A stretch of 64,000 bases of DNA from Bubalus kerabau (GCF_029407905.1 NC_073643.1:37916501-37980500); one strand, 5' to 3'; positions 1 through 11,689 are shown, numbered from the stretch's first letter. A program made the numbers and translations. Notes: a model not told the origin generated them from the letters alone.

Positions 1-248
1 AGTCCCAAGAACAGTGGGAAGTCACTGAAAGCAGTGGTGTGGTGTGGCAGGTGTTTCACCAGGGACATTCTACCTGCTAAGTGGAGAATAGAGGGGAGTG
101 GGGGGAAAGGGAAGCAGTGGGACCAGATAGAAGAAGGCTGTTGCTAGAAGAGAATTGAACAAGGGTTGGCAGAGGTAATAAAATCGATTGTCTTAAGTGA
201 TGGGTTAAATGTGACAGTGAGGGAGAGTTATGTCATTTTATGTCAGTG
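1..248. other. Unassigned leading sequence
   Basis: G-rich, low-complexity-leaning sequence with no repeat family or ORF that I can recognise. Confidence 0.4.
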
Positions 249-259
249 TGTGTATTCTC

Positions 260-387
260 TGCTGCTGCTAAGTCACTTCAGTCGTGTCCGACTCTGCGCA
301 ACCCCACAGACGGCAGCCCACCAGGCTCCCCCGTCCCTGGGATTCTCCAGGCAAGAACACTGGAGTGGGTTGCCATTTCCTTCTCCA
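260..387 (-). mobile_element. Bov-A SINE monomer, antisense
   Basis: The + strand shows the reversed (AGC)n tail followed by the Bov-A core (cagcccaccaggctccc, ctccaggcaagaacactgg). It is flanked by an 11-bp direct repeat, tgtgtattctc, at 249-259 and 388-398, which is a good target-site duplication. It lies directly beside the older Bov-tA at 394-578. Confidence 0.85.
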
Positions 388-393
388 TGTGTA

Positions 394-578
394 TTCTCAG
401 TCATGTCCAACTCTGCGTTGCCAAGGACTGTAGCCCACCAGAGTCCTCTGTACACATCCAGGCAAGAAAACTGGAATGGGTTGCCATTTCCTCCTCCAGG
501 GGATCTTCCCTATCCAGGGATTGAACCCAAGTCTCCTGCATCCCCTGCATTGGCAGGCAGGTTCTTTACCACTGAGAC
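394..578 (-). mobile_element. Bov-tA SINE, antisense
   Basis: Antisense copy running from the Bov-A body into the tRNA-Glu-derived head (gggattgaacccaagtctcc is the reversed B-box region). Several differences from typical young copies suggest it is older than the neighbouring Bov-A insertion. Confidence 0.85.
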
Positions 579-739
579 AGGCTATTACAGAGGAGGGGCA
601 ACGTTACTGCATCTTGGTCCCTGATGTCTAACAGCCTCCCTCTGATCAACTGAGTTTCATTTCCAAGTCATTGTACACTGAGATACAACTTGAGAAAGAG
701 GGTGCAGTGAGGTGGGGCAGAGTTTGAAAAGTGATAGCA

Positions 740-900
740 AAATGAACAATAGATTTTTATTGAGCACTTACTATGTGCCAAGCAATGAGTTAATTGCTGG
801 GATTCTAGGAGTAAGGAAAGTAAAATCATGTTCTTGCCCTCTTGGAATATCTAGTCTAATAGGGGAGACAAAATGTATATAATTACTTCATTAATTATTT
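740..900 (+). repeat. Ancient mammalian interspersed repeat
   Basis: Begins with the widespread ttattgagcacttactatgt signature and continues into a tract resembling 'ttcttgccctcttggaatat ctagtctaataggggagaca'. The same family recurs near 3.5, 4.6, 8.3 and 17.5 kb. I am not sure of the formal family name. Confidence 0.5.
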
Positions 901-1001
901 TTGCTTTTGTGATCAATATGATAAAGCAAATTGAACTAATCAGCTCTGGTTGGAGGTGGGGAGGGGAACAAGGTCAAGACAGGTGCTCAAAGGATGAGAA
1001 G

Positions 1002-1674
1002 ACACAACCCAGGATTCCCACTGCTGGGCATACACACCGAGGAAACCAGAATTGAAAGAGACACATGTACCCCATTGTTTATTGCATCACTGTTTACAAT
1101 AGCTAGGACATGGAAGCAACCTATATGCCCATCAGCAGATGAATGGATAAGGAAGTTGTGGTACATGTACACAATGGCATACTACTCAGCTATAAAAAAC
1201 AATGCATTTGAGTCAGTTATCATGAGGTCGATGAAACTGGAGCCTATGATACAGAGTGAAGTAAGTCAGAAAGACAAACACCAATACAGTATATTAACAT
1301 ATATATGTGGAATTTAGAAAGATGGTAATGACAACCCTATATGCAAGACAGCAAAAGAGACAGATATAAAGAACAGATGTTTGGACAATGTGGGAGAAGG
1401 TGAGGGTGGGATGATTTGAGAGAACAGTATTGAAACATGTATAGTACCATATGTGAAATAGATGATGAGTGCAAGTTCAAAGCATGAAGCAGAACACTCA
1501 AAGCTGATGCTCTGGTACAACCCAGAGGGATGGGATGGGGAGGGAGGTGGGAGGGGGTTTAGGATGGGGGGCCACTTGTGCACCCATGGCTGATTCATGT
1601 TGATGTAAGGCTAAACCACCACATTATTGTAAGGTAATTAGCTTCCAAATAAAATAAATTAATTTTTAAAAAAG
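1002..1674 (+). mobile_element. L1 LINE 3' end, 5'-truncated
   Basis: An open frame at 994-1317 holds the C-terminus of L1 ORF2: KQPICPSADEWIRKLWY and YSAIKNNAFESV are seen, and these correspond to the conserved end of the endonuclease/reverse-transcriptase protein. It is followed by a 3' UTR and an A-rich tail (about 1650-1674). Flanking 12-mers aaggatgagaag (990-1001) and aaggctgagaag (1675-1686) match at 11 of 12 positions and are the likely target-site duplication. The element is a short 5'-truncated copy and cannot mobilise itself. Confidence 0.9.
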
Positions 1675-1686
1675 AAGGCTGAGAAG

Positions 1687-2442
1687 AAAAAGAAACCAGT
1701 CCAGACAAGGGAATAAACATTTTTGAAGTTTCCAAGGAATCTATAGTATGGTGTGTTTAAAGAACTGAGAGAGAGGGATGTCCTTCTGGCTGGTGAAGGT
1801 GGAGGGTGCACTGTGACAACCATGTGGACGGAAGTGCAGTGCAGACAGGATCCTGGCAAGTCAGTCTGTCACTGCTTTCATTGACCCAGACATCTGAAAG
1901 CTGTTGTTTCTTTTCTTTTTTTGAAAGAATTTCCCATCCTGAGAACTCAAGAGAGAAAAGAAAACTTTCAGTTGGGAGGCGTATGGTTCTTACAAAGTAG
2001 AACTTGGAGAAAGAAGGGGAAGGACTACATAGCAAGATAGGCAAAGAGACTGGGCTAGAGGAAGAATTTTGAATCTTTATGTATTTCAGACTCAAGCTTA
2101 AATTCATCCCCCCACCTTTTTTTTTGCACTTGACTTCTTGGTCTGGGATGATTTTATTTTATTACCTTTTAGATCCCATTAGTTCCTGAGCTTACATCTT
2201 GTTCATAGTTGTGGAATATGTACCATCTGGTAACCAGTCTCTTCAAGTCACTCACAGAGGTATTTTCCCTTTGGTACTTACCCAACAGCCTTCTCCAGAG
2301 AATGTTTTTATTCTGGATGAGAGAGGAGATTTAGAAGATTCATAAGGAAATAAGATGCCCAGTGAGACAGTCTTGTAGAACAATGTCCCCTGTCTGCTTT
2401 CTGTTCTAATGTGTATTTTGGTATACATGTGTGCTTGCATGC
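1687..2442. other. Unassigned sequence
   Basis: AT-rich sequence with no recognised repeat or gene. Short open frames on both strands look like chance. Confidence 0.4.
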
Positions 2443-2655
2443 TAATTCAGTTCAGTCGTGCCTGACTCTTTGTGCCCCCATGGACAGTAGCCAGCTAAGT
2501 TGCTCTGTCCATAGGATTCTCCAGATAAGAATACTAGAGTGGACTGCCATGCCCTCCTCCAGGGGATCCTCCTGACCCAGGGATTGAATCTGCCTCTCTT
2601 ACGTCTCCTGTCTGGGCAGGTGGGTTCTTTACCACTAGCACCACCTGGGAAGTCA
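2443..2655 (-). mobile_element. Bov-tA SINE, antisense
   Basis: Near full-length antisense copy: Bov-A body (cagtcgtgcctgactctttg) through to the reversed tRNA-Glu head ending ttaccactagcaccacctgg. It is moderately diverged. Confidence 0.88.
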
Positions 2656-3254
2656 TTTGGGTATGAAGATACCTTATGATTCTCTCCTTATTTTTTCTGA
2701 AATTTTCTCTAGTCTCCTTTCTCAGTTTTAGTCTACTTTACCCTGTCTTTTATCATGTTGTAGTTCCTTCTGTGAGCTACCAGAAATATAGGCCTCACAA
2801 GGAGATCTGTCTCATTTAAGAACTTGCTTGAAAAAAAGAAAAGCATCATGGAACATTTTAATCTTTCCCATTTTCTAGATACACTCAGCTGAACATTAAT
2901 TTGAGGCACTTCCTTTGAAAGGAGATCATGGCTTTCTTATCTCCATGGCTTTCCCTGATAATCTGAGTTGTGTGCATGTTCTGAGATTGGGAGTTTCTTC
3001 TTGGGCAGTGTTGGGGACAGCATGATTGGTTCTATCTTGGGAATGAAATAATCTCTTTTACACTTCTGTTATCACGGATTTTTCAAGCAATAGTTTCTCT
3101 CTGACTCAAGACAGAATAATATAAATAGCTTTAAGATTTGTTTTGAAACAGATTAGACACCCTAGATTTCACTTGAATTGGTGTATGTGTGCGTGTGCCT
3201 GCATGGATATGAGTGTGTGTGTTTGTGTGGTGGTGAGAAGAGGAAACAATGCAA
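2656..3254. other. Unassigned sequence with TG-rich tract
   Basis: No gene seen. A degenerate TG/GT-rich tract lies at about 3181-3235. Confidence 0.4.
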
Positions 3255-3490
3255 TGGAAAGAACATAAGATAAGGAATTTGGAATTTCAAATCAGAATAT
3301 TGGTTCTGTCTGTCCCCAGACTAAATTGTACAACCCCAGGTGCATCATTCTACTCCCTGACCACAGTTTTTGAAATCCGAAAATGAAATAATAATAATAA
3401 TTTCCACCTCTCCTCAGCAAAATGCTGATTTGAGGACATGAACAAAGGCTTTATACATATGAGAACATTATTATTAGAACTGGTGCTTCT
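3255..3490 (+). repeat. MIR-like SINE, sense
   Basis: Degenerate match to the MIR layout: a 'ttggttctgtctgtccccag' to 'aaatgaaataataataataa' stretch followed by a tail like 'tgaggacatgaacaaaggct'. Low identity, as expected for this ancient tRNA-derived SINE. Confidence 0.5.
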
Positions 3491-3499
3491 TCTCCTATG

Positions 3500-3840
3500 A
3501 TTCATCATTCATTCATTTGTTCATTCATTCAAAAATGATGGGGTGTGATGAGATGTGACTTGCTCGGTGAAGGGTGGGCTGGAGGGGAGCATAAGTAGAG
3601 GTGGGAGAACAGTAGGGTGACTGCAGTCGGAAGGAATGGCCCAGACCTGGTGGTGGCTGGAGAAGTGGAAAGATGTGGATGATTCATTATGATAGAGTGC
3701 ACTGGGTAGAATCTTTCTGCAGGAAATGAAACTTAAGCTTAGGTAACTGAAGAACAAGATGAGTACTTGGGAACAAATGTGTAGAAAAGTGTGTCCCAAG
3801 AAGGAAGAGGTCAATGAGGAATAGGTGGGACTATTCCATT
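3500..3840 (+). repeat. Possible ancient interspersed repeat
   Basis: Resembles the distal part of the family seen at 740-900 and 4570-5340 (gatgtgacttgctcgg, cagacctggtggtggctgga). Weak; composition alone could explain some of it. Confidence 0.3.
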
Positions 3841-4569
3841 TTGTTTTTCTTTTAATTCTCAAAGTCATATATTCAGAAAGGAAAAGGAAAAAAAAAAGTT
3901 GCTTTCCATGTACAAGATCACAAGCTATCAGATTGATGGTATGTCATTTTAAGTGCATATGGTGTGAATGATTTCTGTTTTTATTAACTTCCAATTACTT
4001 TAATTTCTCAGGGTGTGGCAATAGCAACCTCAAAACCCCAAAGAAACAAACTTTGTAGCATGGTTCAGAATGCCTTTTATGTTTTATTGAACAAGGCTGG
4101 CTTGTGGGAGAATCACAGTATCTGTGGAATGTGTTAAGACACAGAGTCACGATAGAGCCACCGACACTTTCATTTGGCTGTTTCACAGTCATTGTTCATA
4201 GAATCAGAATCCACACATCCGTGCTAGTCTGTGCGATATAGTCTGCATTGCAAATCAGCGTAATCAGCTGTTGCCTGACTCATTAATTCTCTTTTTTTAG
4301 CATCACTGAGTGACAAATGTACAGCACGTGGATATAAGTTTTGTTGGTTGAAAATACCACAGTAGCAGACAACACTCTTGAGACTGTGATTGAATTAATT
4401 ATGATAAGTATCAGTATGCCTAAGTCCAATACATTCTCCATTTCTAGTTTGACCAGTGCATGTGTCTTATGGGAATACACCATTATTATTCTATCTAAAT
4501 AAATGAAGAACATGAATGTGCATCATTTTTCACTCATGTAGCACTATGTATTATCTAACTATATTTGGG
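3841..4569. other. Unassigned AT-rich sequence
   Basis: No repeat, gene or RNA recognised. Confidence 0.4.
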
Positions 4570-5340
4570 GAGGATCATTTTTTTAACCTTTAAATTATTC
4601 ATGCATTTGGTGAGCATGTGTTTTACCATATGCTAGGAGAAGGCAATGGCACCCCACTCCAGTACTTTTGCCTGGAAAATCCCATGCATGGTGGAGCCTG
4701 GTAGGCTGCAGTCCATGGGGTCGCTAAGAGTCGGACACAACTGAGCGACTTCACTTTCACTTTTCACTTTTCATGCATTGGAGAAGGAAATGGCAACCCA
4801 CTCCAGTGTTCTTGCCTGGAGAATCCCAGGGACGGGGGAGGCTGGTGGGCTGCCATCTATGGGGTCACACAGAGTCAGACACGACTAAAGTGACTTAGCA
4901 TAGCATAGCATAGGCGTTGTTTTAGGCATGGGGATTCAGAGGACGGGCAGACATTATTCCTGCTCTTCTGAATGGGAAAGTCTGATACATACCCTGAAAT
5001 GAAGTATTAAACATTGAATAATATTGAATATATTATAATGAAAATTACAAAATAAATATATGATAAATGTTGGATAATGATAATGTATTGTTCATTATTT
5101 TAGTAAATTAAAGTCAGTAAAATAATTTCAAATTAGTAATTTCAAGTTATAGTACTAAGCACGACCCAGTATGTTGTGGGAGGGATTTGGATTTTAGTCT
5201 AAGTGTAATGGAGTAACCTTGTAAAATTTTAGGCAAAGATGTATTGAGACCTGGTGTAGGTTACAGACTATAATTTTGCTTCTGTGTGAAGAGTAGATTG
5301 AGCAGAAATAGAATAGCCAATATGTACAATAATAGATGCT
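4570..5340 (+). repeat. Ancient mammalian repeat interrupted by Bov-A2
   Basis: The left part (ggtgagcatgtgttttacca) and the part resuming after the SINE (gttttaggcatggggattca, then gggatttggattttagtcta) read as one old repeat split at 4637-4912. Same unnamed family as 740-900. Confidence 0.45.
4637..4912 (+). mobile_element. Bov-A2 SINE, sense
   Basis: Full two-monomer structure: first monomer from ggagaaggcaatggcacccc, linker with ttcactttcacttttcac, second monomer from ggagaaggaaatggcaaccc, and an (agcat)n-type tail (tagcatagcatagcatagg). It is inserted in an old repeat. Confidence 0.93.
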
Positions 5341-5344
5341 CAAC

Positions 5345-6430
5345 ATAATTAGTTGTTAGGGTAAGGCAGATCAAACTATAATGAGATACTATAATGAGAT
5401 ATCACTTCACATCCACTATGAAGACTATAATCAAAATGACAGATATAGTAAGAGTTGGCAAGGATGTAGAGGAACTGGCACCTCAGATATTGTTGGTGAT
5501 AATGTAAAATAGTACAGCCACTTTGGAAAATAGGCCATTTCTCAAAAAATTAAAGGTCGAGTGAACCGTATGACCCAAAATTCTACTCCTGTGTATATTG
5601 TTGTTGTTGTTCAGTCATTCAGTCATGTCTGATTCTTTGCAACCCCAAGGACTGCAGCACACCAGGCTTCCCTGTCCTTCATCATCTCCCGGAGTTTGCT
5701 CAAACTCATGTCCATTGAGTTGGTGATGCCATCCAACCATCTCATCTTCTGTTGTCCCCTTCTCTTCCTGTCTTCAATCTTTCCCAGCATCAGGGTCTTT
5801 TCCAATGAATTGGTTTTTCACATCAGGTGGCCAAAGTATTGGAGCTTCAGCTTCAGCATCAGTCCTTCCAATGAATATTCCTAGGTATATACCCAGGACA
5901 AATAAAAATATATACTCATGGAAGTACTTGTATATGAATATTGAGAGCAGCATCATTCATAATAGCCAAAAGGTGGAAATAATTCAAAGGTCCATAAGCT
6001 GATGAATTGAGGAATGGATATATAAAATGTGCTGTATCCATACAGTGCAATATTATTGAGCCATGAAAAGGAGTGAAGTACTGATACATGCTGCAACAAG
6101 GTTGACTCTAGAAAACATTGTGCTAAGTAAGATAAGTCAGAGAAGACTAGATATTATAGAATTCCTTTTATATGAAACCTCCAGAACTGGCAAATATGTA
6201 GAGACTGAAGTAGATTAATGTTTGCCTATGGGTGGAGTGTGGGGATGAGGGCTGATTTAGTCTGTATGAGGCTTCTTTTTGAGGGTGATGAAAATGTTCT
6301 GGAATTAGATAGTGGTGATCGTTGTACAACTCAGTGACTATACTAAATCTATTGACTTGTACACTTACACAGGTGAATTGGAAATTATGTGTATTATATA
6401 TTTGTAAAGATGTCAAAGAAAAGAAAAAAA
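5345..6430 (+). mobile_element. Old L1 LINE 3' end interrupted by BovB
   Basis: Degenerate L1 ORF2 and 3' UTR in sense orientation. Before the break it reads like aagagttggcaaggatgtag and ttctactcctgtgtata. After it, it resumes with ctaggtatatacccaggaca, catcattcataatagccaaa and the usual 3' UTR, ending in an A-rich stretch at 6410-6430. The frame is destroyed. The BovB fragment at 5598-5878 splits it. Confidence 0.85.
5598..5878 (-). mobile_element. BovB LINE 3' fragment, antisense
   Basis: Starts with the reversed (CAA)n tail (ttgttgttgttgttcagtc) and covers the last coding part of BovB ORF2. On the minus strand the residues DGITNSMDMSLSKLREM are seen. Imperfect 11-bp flanks tcctgtgtata (5587-5597) and tcctaggtata (5879-5889) are a probable target-site duplication within L1. 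Confidence 0.9.
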
Positions 6431-6642
6431 GAAAAAAACAAGAGAGGAATCTAGTAAGAACATGGGCTTTGTGGCTGGCCTTCTTGCTATGGTTCACAAC
6501 TGGCATACTTGGGGAATGAATGTGCCAGATACCTTCATACTAGCTGTCAGAATGACTTCTGATCACCCTCCGTATTCATACACCAGCCCTGCAAACTGAC
6601 CTTCATTTCTCTGAACCAGCCCTGCACTTTTGTTTCTGCTTA

Positions 6643-7729
6643 CCTTTGATTATTGACTATGCCAAAGCCTTTGACTGTGTGGATCATAATAAGCTGTGGA
6701 AAATTCTGAAAGAGATGGGAATACCAGACCACCTGATCTGCCTCTTGAGAAATTTGTATGCAGGTCAGGAAGCAACAGTTAGAACCGGACATGGAACAAA
6801 AGACTGGTTCCAAATAGGAAAAGGAGTACGTCAAGGCTGTATATTGTCACCCTGCTTATTTAACTTATATGCAGAGTACATCATGAGAAACGCTGGACTG
6901 GAAGAAACACAAGCTGGAATCAAGATTGCCGGGAGAAATATCAATAACTAAGATATGCAGATGATACCACCCTTATGGCAGAAAGTGAAGAGGAACCCAA
7001 AGCCTCTTGATGAAAGTGAAAGTGGAGAGTGAAAAAATTGGCTTAAAGCTCAACATTCAGAAAATGAAGATCATGGCATCCAGTCCCATCACTTCATGGC
7101 AAATATGTGGGGAAACAGTGGAAACAGTGTCAGACTTTATTTTTGGGGGCTCCAAAATCACTGCAGATGGTGACTGCAGCCATGAAATTAAAAGACGCTT
7201 ACTCCTTGGAAGGAAAGTTATGACCAACCTAGATAGCATATTCAAAAGCAGAGACATTATTTTGCCAACAAAGGTCTGTCTAGTCAAGGCTATGGTTTTT
7301 CCTGTGGTCATGTATGGATGTGAGAGTTGGACTGTGAAGAAGGCTGAGCGCCGAAGAATTGATGCTTCTGAACTGTGGTGTTGGAGAAGACTCTTGAGAG
7401 TCCCTTGGACTGCAAGGAGATCCAACCAGTCCATTCTGAAGGAGATCAGCCCTGGGATTTCTTTGAAAGGAATGATGCTAAAGCTGAAACTCCAGTACTT
7501 TGGCCACCTCATGCGAAGAGTTGACTCATTGGAAAAGACTCTGATGCTGGGAAGGATTGGGGGCAAGAGGAGAAGGGGACAACAGAGGATGAGATGGCTG
7601 GATGGCATCACTGACTCGATGGACGTGAGTCTGAGTGAACTCCGGTATTTGGTGATGGTAGGGAGGCCTGGCGTGCTGCGATTCATGGGGTCGCAAAGAG
7701 TTGGACACGACTGAGCGACTGATCTGGTC
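6643..7729 (+). mobile_element. BovB LINE, RT region to 3' end
   Basis: RTE-clade LINE fragment in sense orientation. An upper frame (6646-6951) carries RT motifs DYAKAFDCVDHNKLW and GKGVRQGCILSPCLFN. The YADD-equivalent region follows a one-base loss near 6948 and is out of frame. A second open stretch (7007-7714) carries the C-terminal part, with VMYGCESWTVKKAERR and MRWLDGITDSMDVSLSELR. The tail runs into ctgagcgactgatctggtct. It is 5'-truncated and frameshifted at least once, probably twice (near 6948 and 6995), so it is a pseudogene copy. Confidence 0.92.
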
Positions 7730-8107
7730 TGATGTTTTTCTTTTTCTTCTCTTTCTGTTAGGAAAAAAAAGTTACTAAATCTACAAGTTTAATTCAAATT
7801 CCTCCTTGAAACTCACCTTGATTTCCCAGTAATATATTGTTCTTGTTTTTTGTGGGTTCATTTCATGTGGCTTGTGCCTCTGTAAGATCTTAACCACACA
7901 GCATTTCAAGATCCATTTTGAATTCACTTTTTCTCTTCCTCTCTCGCTTCCTCTCTTTCTTATCTCCTTCCTTTCCTTCTTTTTGTCTGCTCCAGCTTGT
8001 GTTCTCTCTCTCCTTCCATTCCTTTTTGACAATCAGAAGGAAGTTTCTCTGATATTTTAAAGTCCCCAAATCTATCTTCTCGCATTTGATATCTGTAGAT
8101 TTGCTTG
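7730..8107. other. Unassigned sequence with CT-rich tract
   Basis: A polypyrimidine-rich stretch at about 7926-8033 (ctcttcctctctcgcttcct and similar) dominates. No gene seen. Confidence 0.5.
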
Positions 8108-8272
8108 GGCTTCCCTGATGGCTCAGTGGTAAGGAATCTGCCTGCCAATGCAGGAGACGCAGGTTCAATCCTTGGGTAGGGAAGATCCCTTGGAGAAGGA
8201 TATGGCAACACACTCCAGTATTCTTGCCTGAAAAATTCCATGGACAGAGAAGCCTGCAAACTACATGCATAG
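8108..8272 (+). mobile_element. Bov-tA SINE, sense
   Basis: tRNA-Glu-derived head with A-box-like tggctcagtggt and B-box-like ggttcaatcc, followed by the Bov-A body. The pol III promoter is only partly conserved. The 3' part is diverged and truncated. Confidence 0.9.
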
Positions 8273-8309
8273 GCTGGCAGTTTCAAACAGTATATAATAA
8301 GCAATTCTG

Positions 8310-8720
8310 AAAATAATCAATTCAATAAATGCTTATTAAACACCTCCTATGTGCCAGGCATCAGTTCCTAGGAATACAGCAGAGAACAACAGGTATCTTC
8401 TTTGAGATGATTTAAGATCAGAAAATGACAGGTGTACGGCAGAGACTTATACTGAGTAATAGGAGAAGGAATAAAGACATTTTAAGATATTCCCTGGCCA
8501 TTTAATCTTAAGATGTCTTTATTCCTTCCCCTATTACTCAGTATAAGTCTCTGCAGTACACTTGTCATTTTCTGATCTGAATGACAGAAAGGAGCAGAAT
8601 ATCCTCCAGGCAGAGGGTAAAGTTCATGTGTAGGCCCTAGGGTCAGAAGGTGCTTGGACCAAAAGAATGTTTCCTGTGATGAGAGTTTGGTGGGCAAAGG
8701 AGTGAGAGAGGCAGCAAAGC
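8310..8720 (+). repeat. Ancient mammalian repeat containing a palindrome
   Basis: Starts aaatgcttattaaacacctc and continues with a segment like atcctccaggcagagggtaa, matching the family at 740-900. The centre is occupied by the foldback at 8415-8578, which is not part of the family as I know it. Confidence 0.5.
8415..8578. repeat. Inverted repeat, 74-bp arms, 16-nt loop
   Basis: Left arm 8415-8488 and right arm 8505-8578 are reverse complements at 70 of 74 positions. The spacer 8489-8504 is attccctggccattta. No known inverted-repeat transposon terminus is visible. It looks like an inverted duplication made in place. Confidence 0.93.
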
Positions 8721-9329
8721 AGTTGGAGAACTCACCAGGAGCTGGATCTTCTGTTTCACATTTCCGTGGAAGGAGTTTTGTTCTAATTTCAATGAGAAAC
8801 CGCTAAAGGAAATGTGTGTGCGTGTGTACCAGTTTCCAAATTTGTTGAAGTTTGGGATTTCATGTTTAAAACTTTCTATGGTCTATGGAAAAGTAACATT
8901 CCAATCCAAAAAGTGTAAAAGAGAAGTGAAGAGATGGTCAGGAGAAGGTGGAACTCACATAGCAAAGGGTCAAACTGGAAAAGAATGGAACTTATAAAAT
9001 ACTGGACTTCAAGTGATAAAGGACAACATTTAGAGATGCTGTTACCAGAGGTTGCACAACATGTATTGTGGGCTTCTTATTTTTGCATAATCCAATTCCA
9101 GCTTAAATGACAGAGGAAAGAATTACTTTCTATCAGAAAACTTTAAAAGCCTTTCTTACTGTCACACCGAAGAGTGTGTGTGTCCTGTAATGAAACTGAA
9201 AATAAGATGTGATTCGTTAGCGAGACAAAGAAGTGTAGCATCACATTCTTAGCCAGAATTGTAAAGAACATTTTGAAAGGAAAAATGTATTCAAACAGAA
9301 ATCCATTGAATATACCAAAAGGTTTCATA
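8721..9329. other. Unassigned sequence
   Basis: No recognised repeat or gene. Confidence 0.4.
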
Positions 9330-9705
9330 ATGCTTATTCATTTTAGACATTGGAAACTTTACTTCTAGGAATTTATCTTAAGGAAGAGATCTTAAATCTG
9401 TGTAAACATTTACCAGCAAGTATGTTCAACAGTTTTGTAAAACTAATAAAAATTTGGAAACCTTCTAAATATCCAGTAATGGGACAATGGTTAAATAAAT
9501 ACTCTAAGCAACGCAATGCTAAGATTTTTTTTCCATAAAGTATGGTTAAGTGAAAAATATGACATTTTCCAATTAGTGATGGTTATAAGCAAACAAATTA
9601 GGTAAAAAAATAACATCTGTACTTTATTTCTAGTTCTGAGATTGTATATTAAAAACTCAGGAAGGAAACTTTTCCAAAATGTTAACAGTGGTTATTTCTA
9701 AGAGA
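9330..9705 (+). repeat. Old L1M-type LINE 3' end, sense
   Basis: Degenerate L1 ORF2 end and 3' UTR (ttctaggaatttatcttaag, tgggacaatggttaaataaa, ggaaacttttccaaaatgtt). A Bov fragment follows. Confidence 0.6.
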
Positions 9706-9707
9706 CT

Positions 9708-9752
9708 ACTCCTACTACTACCAAGTCGCTTCAGTCGTGTCTAACTCTGTGC
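9708..9752 (-). mobile_element. Bov-A/Bov-tA SINE fragment, antisense
   Basis: A 45-bp scrap, ctaccaagtcgcttcagtcg then tgtctaactctgtgc, truncated early. Confidence 0.75.
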
Positions 9753-9899
9753 TGGATAACAGAAAATTTTAAATTTTCTTCTTTTTATTTTTCTCCTTTT
9801 TAATTTATTTTATGAAATTTCTAATGCAAATATAAGTAAAAATTAATAGAAATTTATTAATCAAAAATTAATTAATAAAAATAGCTGAAGATTTACCTA

Positions 9900-10090
9900 C
9901 TGCTTACCATGCTCTAAATGCTTTATTTTATCATAAGTAAGTTGATTTAATGCTTACAATCATTTTTTGAAACAGGTTATCCCATTTAGTGTTGACAAAA
10001 TTGAAGCACAGAGATGTTAGTAATACACCCAAATCACACATCTAGCAAAGATTGATGCTGGGTTTAGAATCCCAGGCATTTGGATACTAT
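9900..10090 (-). repeat. MIR SINE, antisense
   Basis: Antisense MIR layout: tttacctactgcttaccatg at the 3' side, through aacaggttatcccatttag and caaatcacacatctagcaaa to a reversed head like gggtttagaatcccaggcat. Confidence 0.65.
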
Positions 10091-10336
10091 GCTTCTTGCA
10101 AATAGCTAAACATAAATAGTTTGTCTGTTACCAGACACAGAATGAGAACTGTTTCTTCAGCTTCATTGTTGAGTTTGTCACCAGCTCCTTAGTGAGGAGT
10201 GGCTCAAGATTACATGTCATCTATTACCAATTCTATAGAACATGGATTTTCTTATGGAATACAAATTCTAACATTTTCTATGAGCCTCTCAGATTTTTTG
10301 ATTAAACACATCTCATTTGTAGGTACTTAGACAAGA

Positions 10337-11337
10337 GGCCACCTGACCTGCCTCTTGACAAACCTATATGCAGGTCAGGAAGCAACAGTTAGAACTGGAC
10401 ATGGAACAACAGACTGGTTCCAAAGAGGAAAAGAAGTACATCAAGGATGTATATTGTCACCCTGCTTATTTAACTTATACGCAGAGTACAAGATGAGAAA
10501 TGTTGGGCTGGAAGAAGCACAAGCTGATATCAAGATTGCCAGGAGAAATATCAATAACCTCAGATATGCAGATCACACCACCCTTATGGCTGAAAGTGAA
10601 GAGGAACTAAAGAGCCTCTTGATGAAAGTGAAAGAGAAGAGTGAAAAAGTTGGCTTCGAGCTCAACATTCAAAAAACAAAGATCATGGCATCTGGTCCCA
10701 TCACTTCGTGGGAAATAGATGGGGAAACAGTGGAAACAGTGTCAGACTTTAGTTTTTGGGCTCCAAAATCACTGCAGATGGTGATTGCAGCCATGAAATT
10801 AAAAGATGCTTACTCCTTAGAAGGAAAGTTATGACCAACCTAGGTAGCATATTAAAAAGCACAGATATTACTTTCCAACAAAGGTCCGTCTAGTCAAGGC
10901 TATGATTTTTCCAGTGGTTGTGTATGGATGTGAGAGTTGGACTGTGAAGAAAGCTGAGCGCCGAAGAATTGATGCTTTTGAACTGTGGTGTTGGAGAAGA
11001 CTCTTGAGAGTCCCTTGGACTGCAAGGAGATCCAACCAGTTCATCCTAAGGGAGATCAGTCCTGGATATTCATTGGAAGGACTGATGTTGAAGCTGAAAC
11101 TCCAATACTTTGGCCACCTCATGCGAAGAGTTGACTCACTGGAAAAGACCCTGATGCTGGGAGGGATTGGGGGCAGGAGGAGAAGGGGGCGACAGGATGA
11201 GATGGCTGGATGGCATCACTGACTTGATGGACATGAGTTTGAGTGAACTCTGGGAGTTGGTGATGGTAGGGAGGCCTGGCGTGCTGAGATTCATGGGGTC
11301 ACAGAGTCGGACACAAATGAGCGACTGAAGTGAACTG
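10337..11337 (+). mobile_element. BovB LINE, RT region to 3' end
   Basis: Sense BovB from the RT palm to the 3' end. The first open frame (10355-10834) shows CILSPCLFNLYAEYK and NNLRYADHTTLMAES, so the catalytic YADD has become YADH. A frameshift near 10760 separates it from the C-terminal frame (10902-11222). An 8-bp direct repeat agacaaga at 10329-10336 and 11338-11345 fits a target-site duplication. Confidence 0.92.
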
Positions 11338-11345
11338 AGACAAGA

Positions 11346-11689
11346 AGCTTATATCAGACTTCATGAGTCAAGATTCTGATGTCTCTCCAATGAGAAAAAC
11401 CAGGTAAGCTTATTTTGCATAATGTCTTTAGACTCTAATTTCACTGGATTTGCAATGGACTATTCCCCTTCCACTTATTGTGGCCTTGTGTCAGATGGCT
11501 TGGACTGGCCTTTGTCATGCACACCTTTTATACAGTTAGACTATATTTTAGCAAAAAGAGGACACAATAAGAAACATGAAAAAGTAGACTTTATACTAGA
11601 AATGAAACTGGAATAAGATGTCAAATGAGACTGTGCTGAGAACTGCCCATAACTATGACACTAGCATGTATCAAGTAACAGATATAATT
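11346..11689. other. Unassigned sequence
   Basis: No recognised repeat. A 64-codon open frame at 11422-11616 has no recognisable content. Confidence 0.4.

Noticed and set aside
8115..8190. tRNA-Glu-like sequence as a real tRNA gene
   Set aside because: It is the head of a Bov-tA SINE and continues directly into the Bov-A body.
8415..8578. Palindromes as assembly or sequencing foldback artefacts
   Set aside because: Arms differ by several substitutions, and one foldback has a BovB in its loop. Artefacts would have identical arms.
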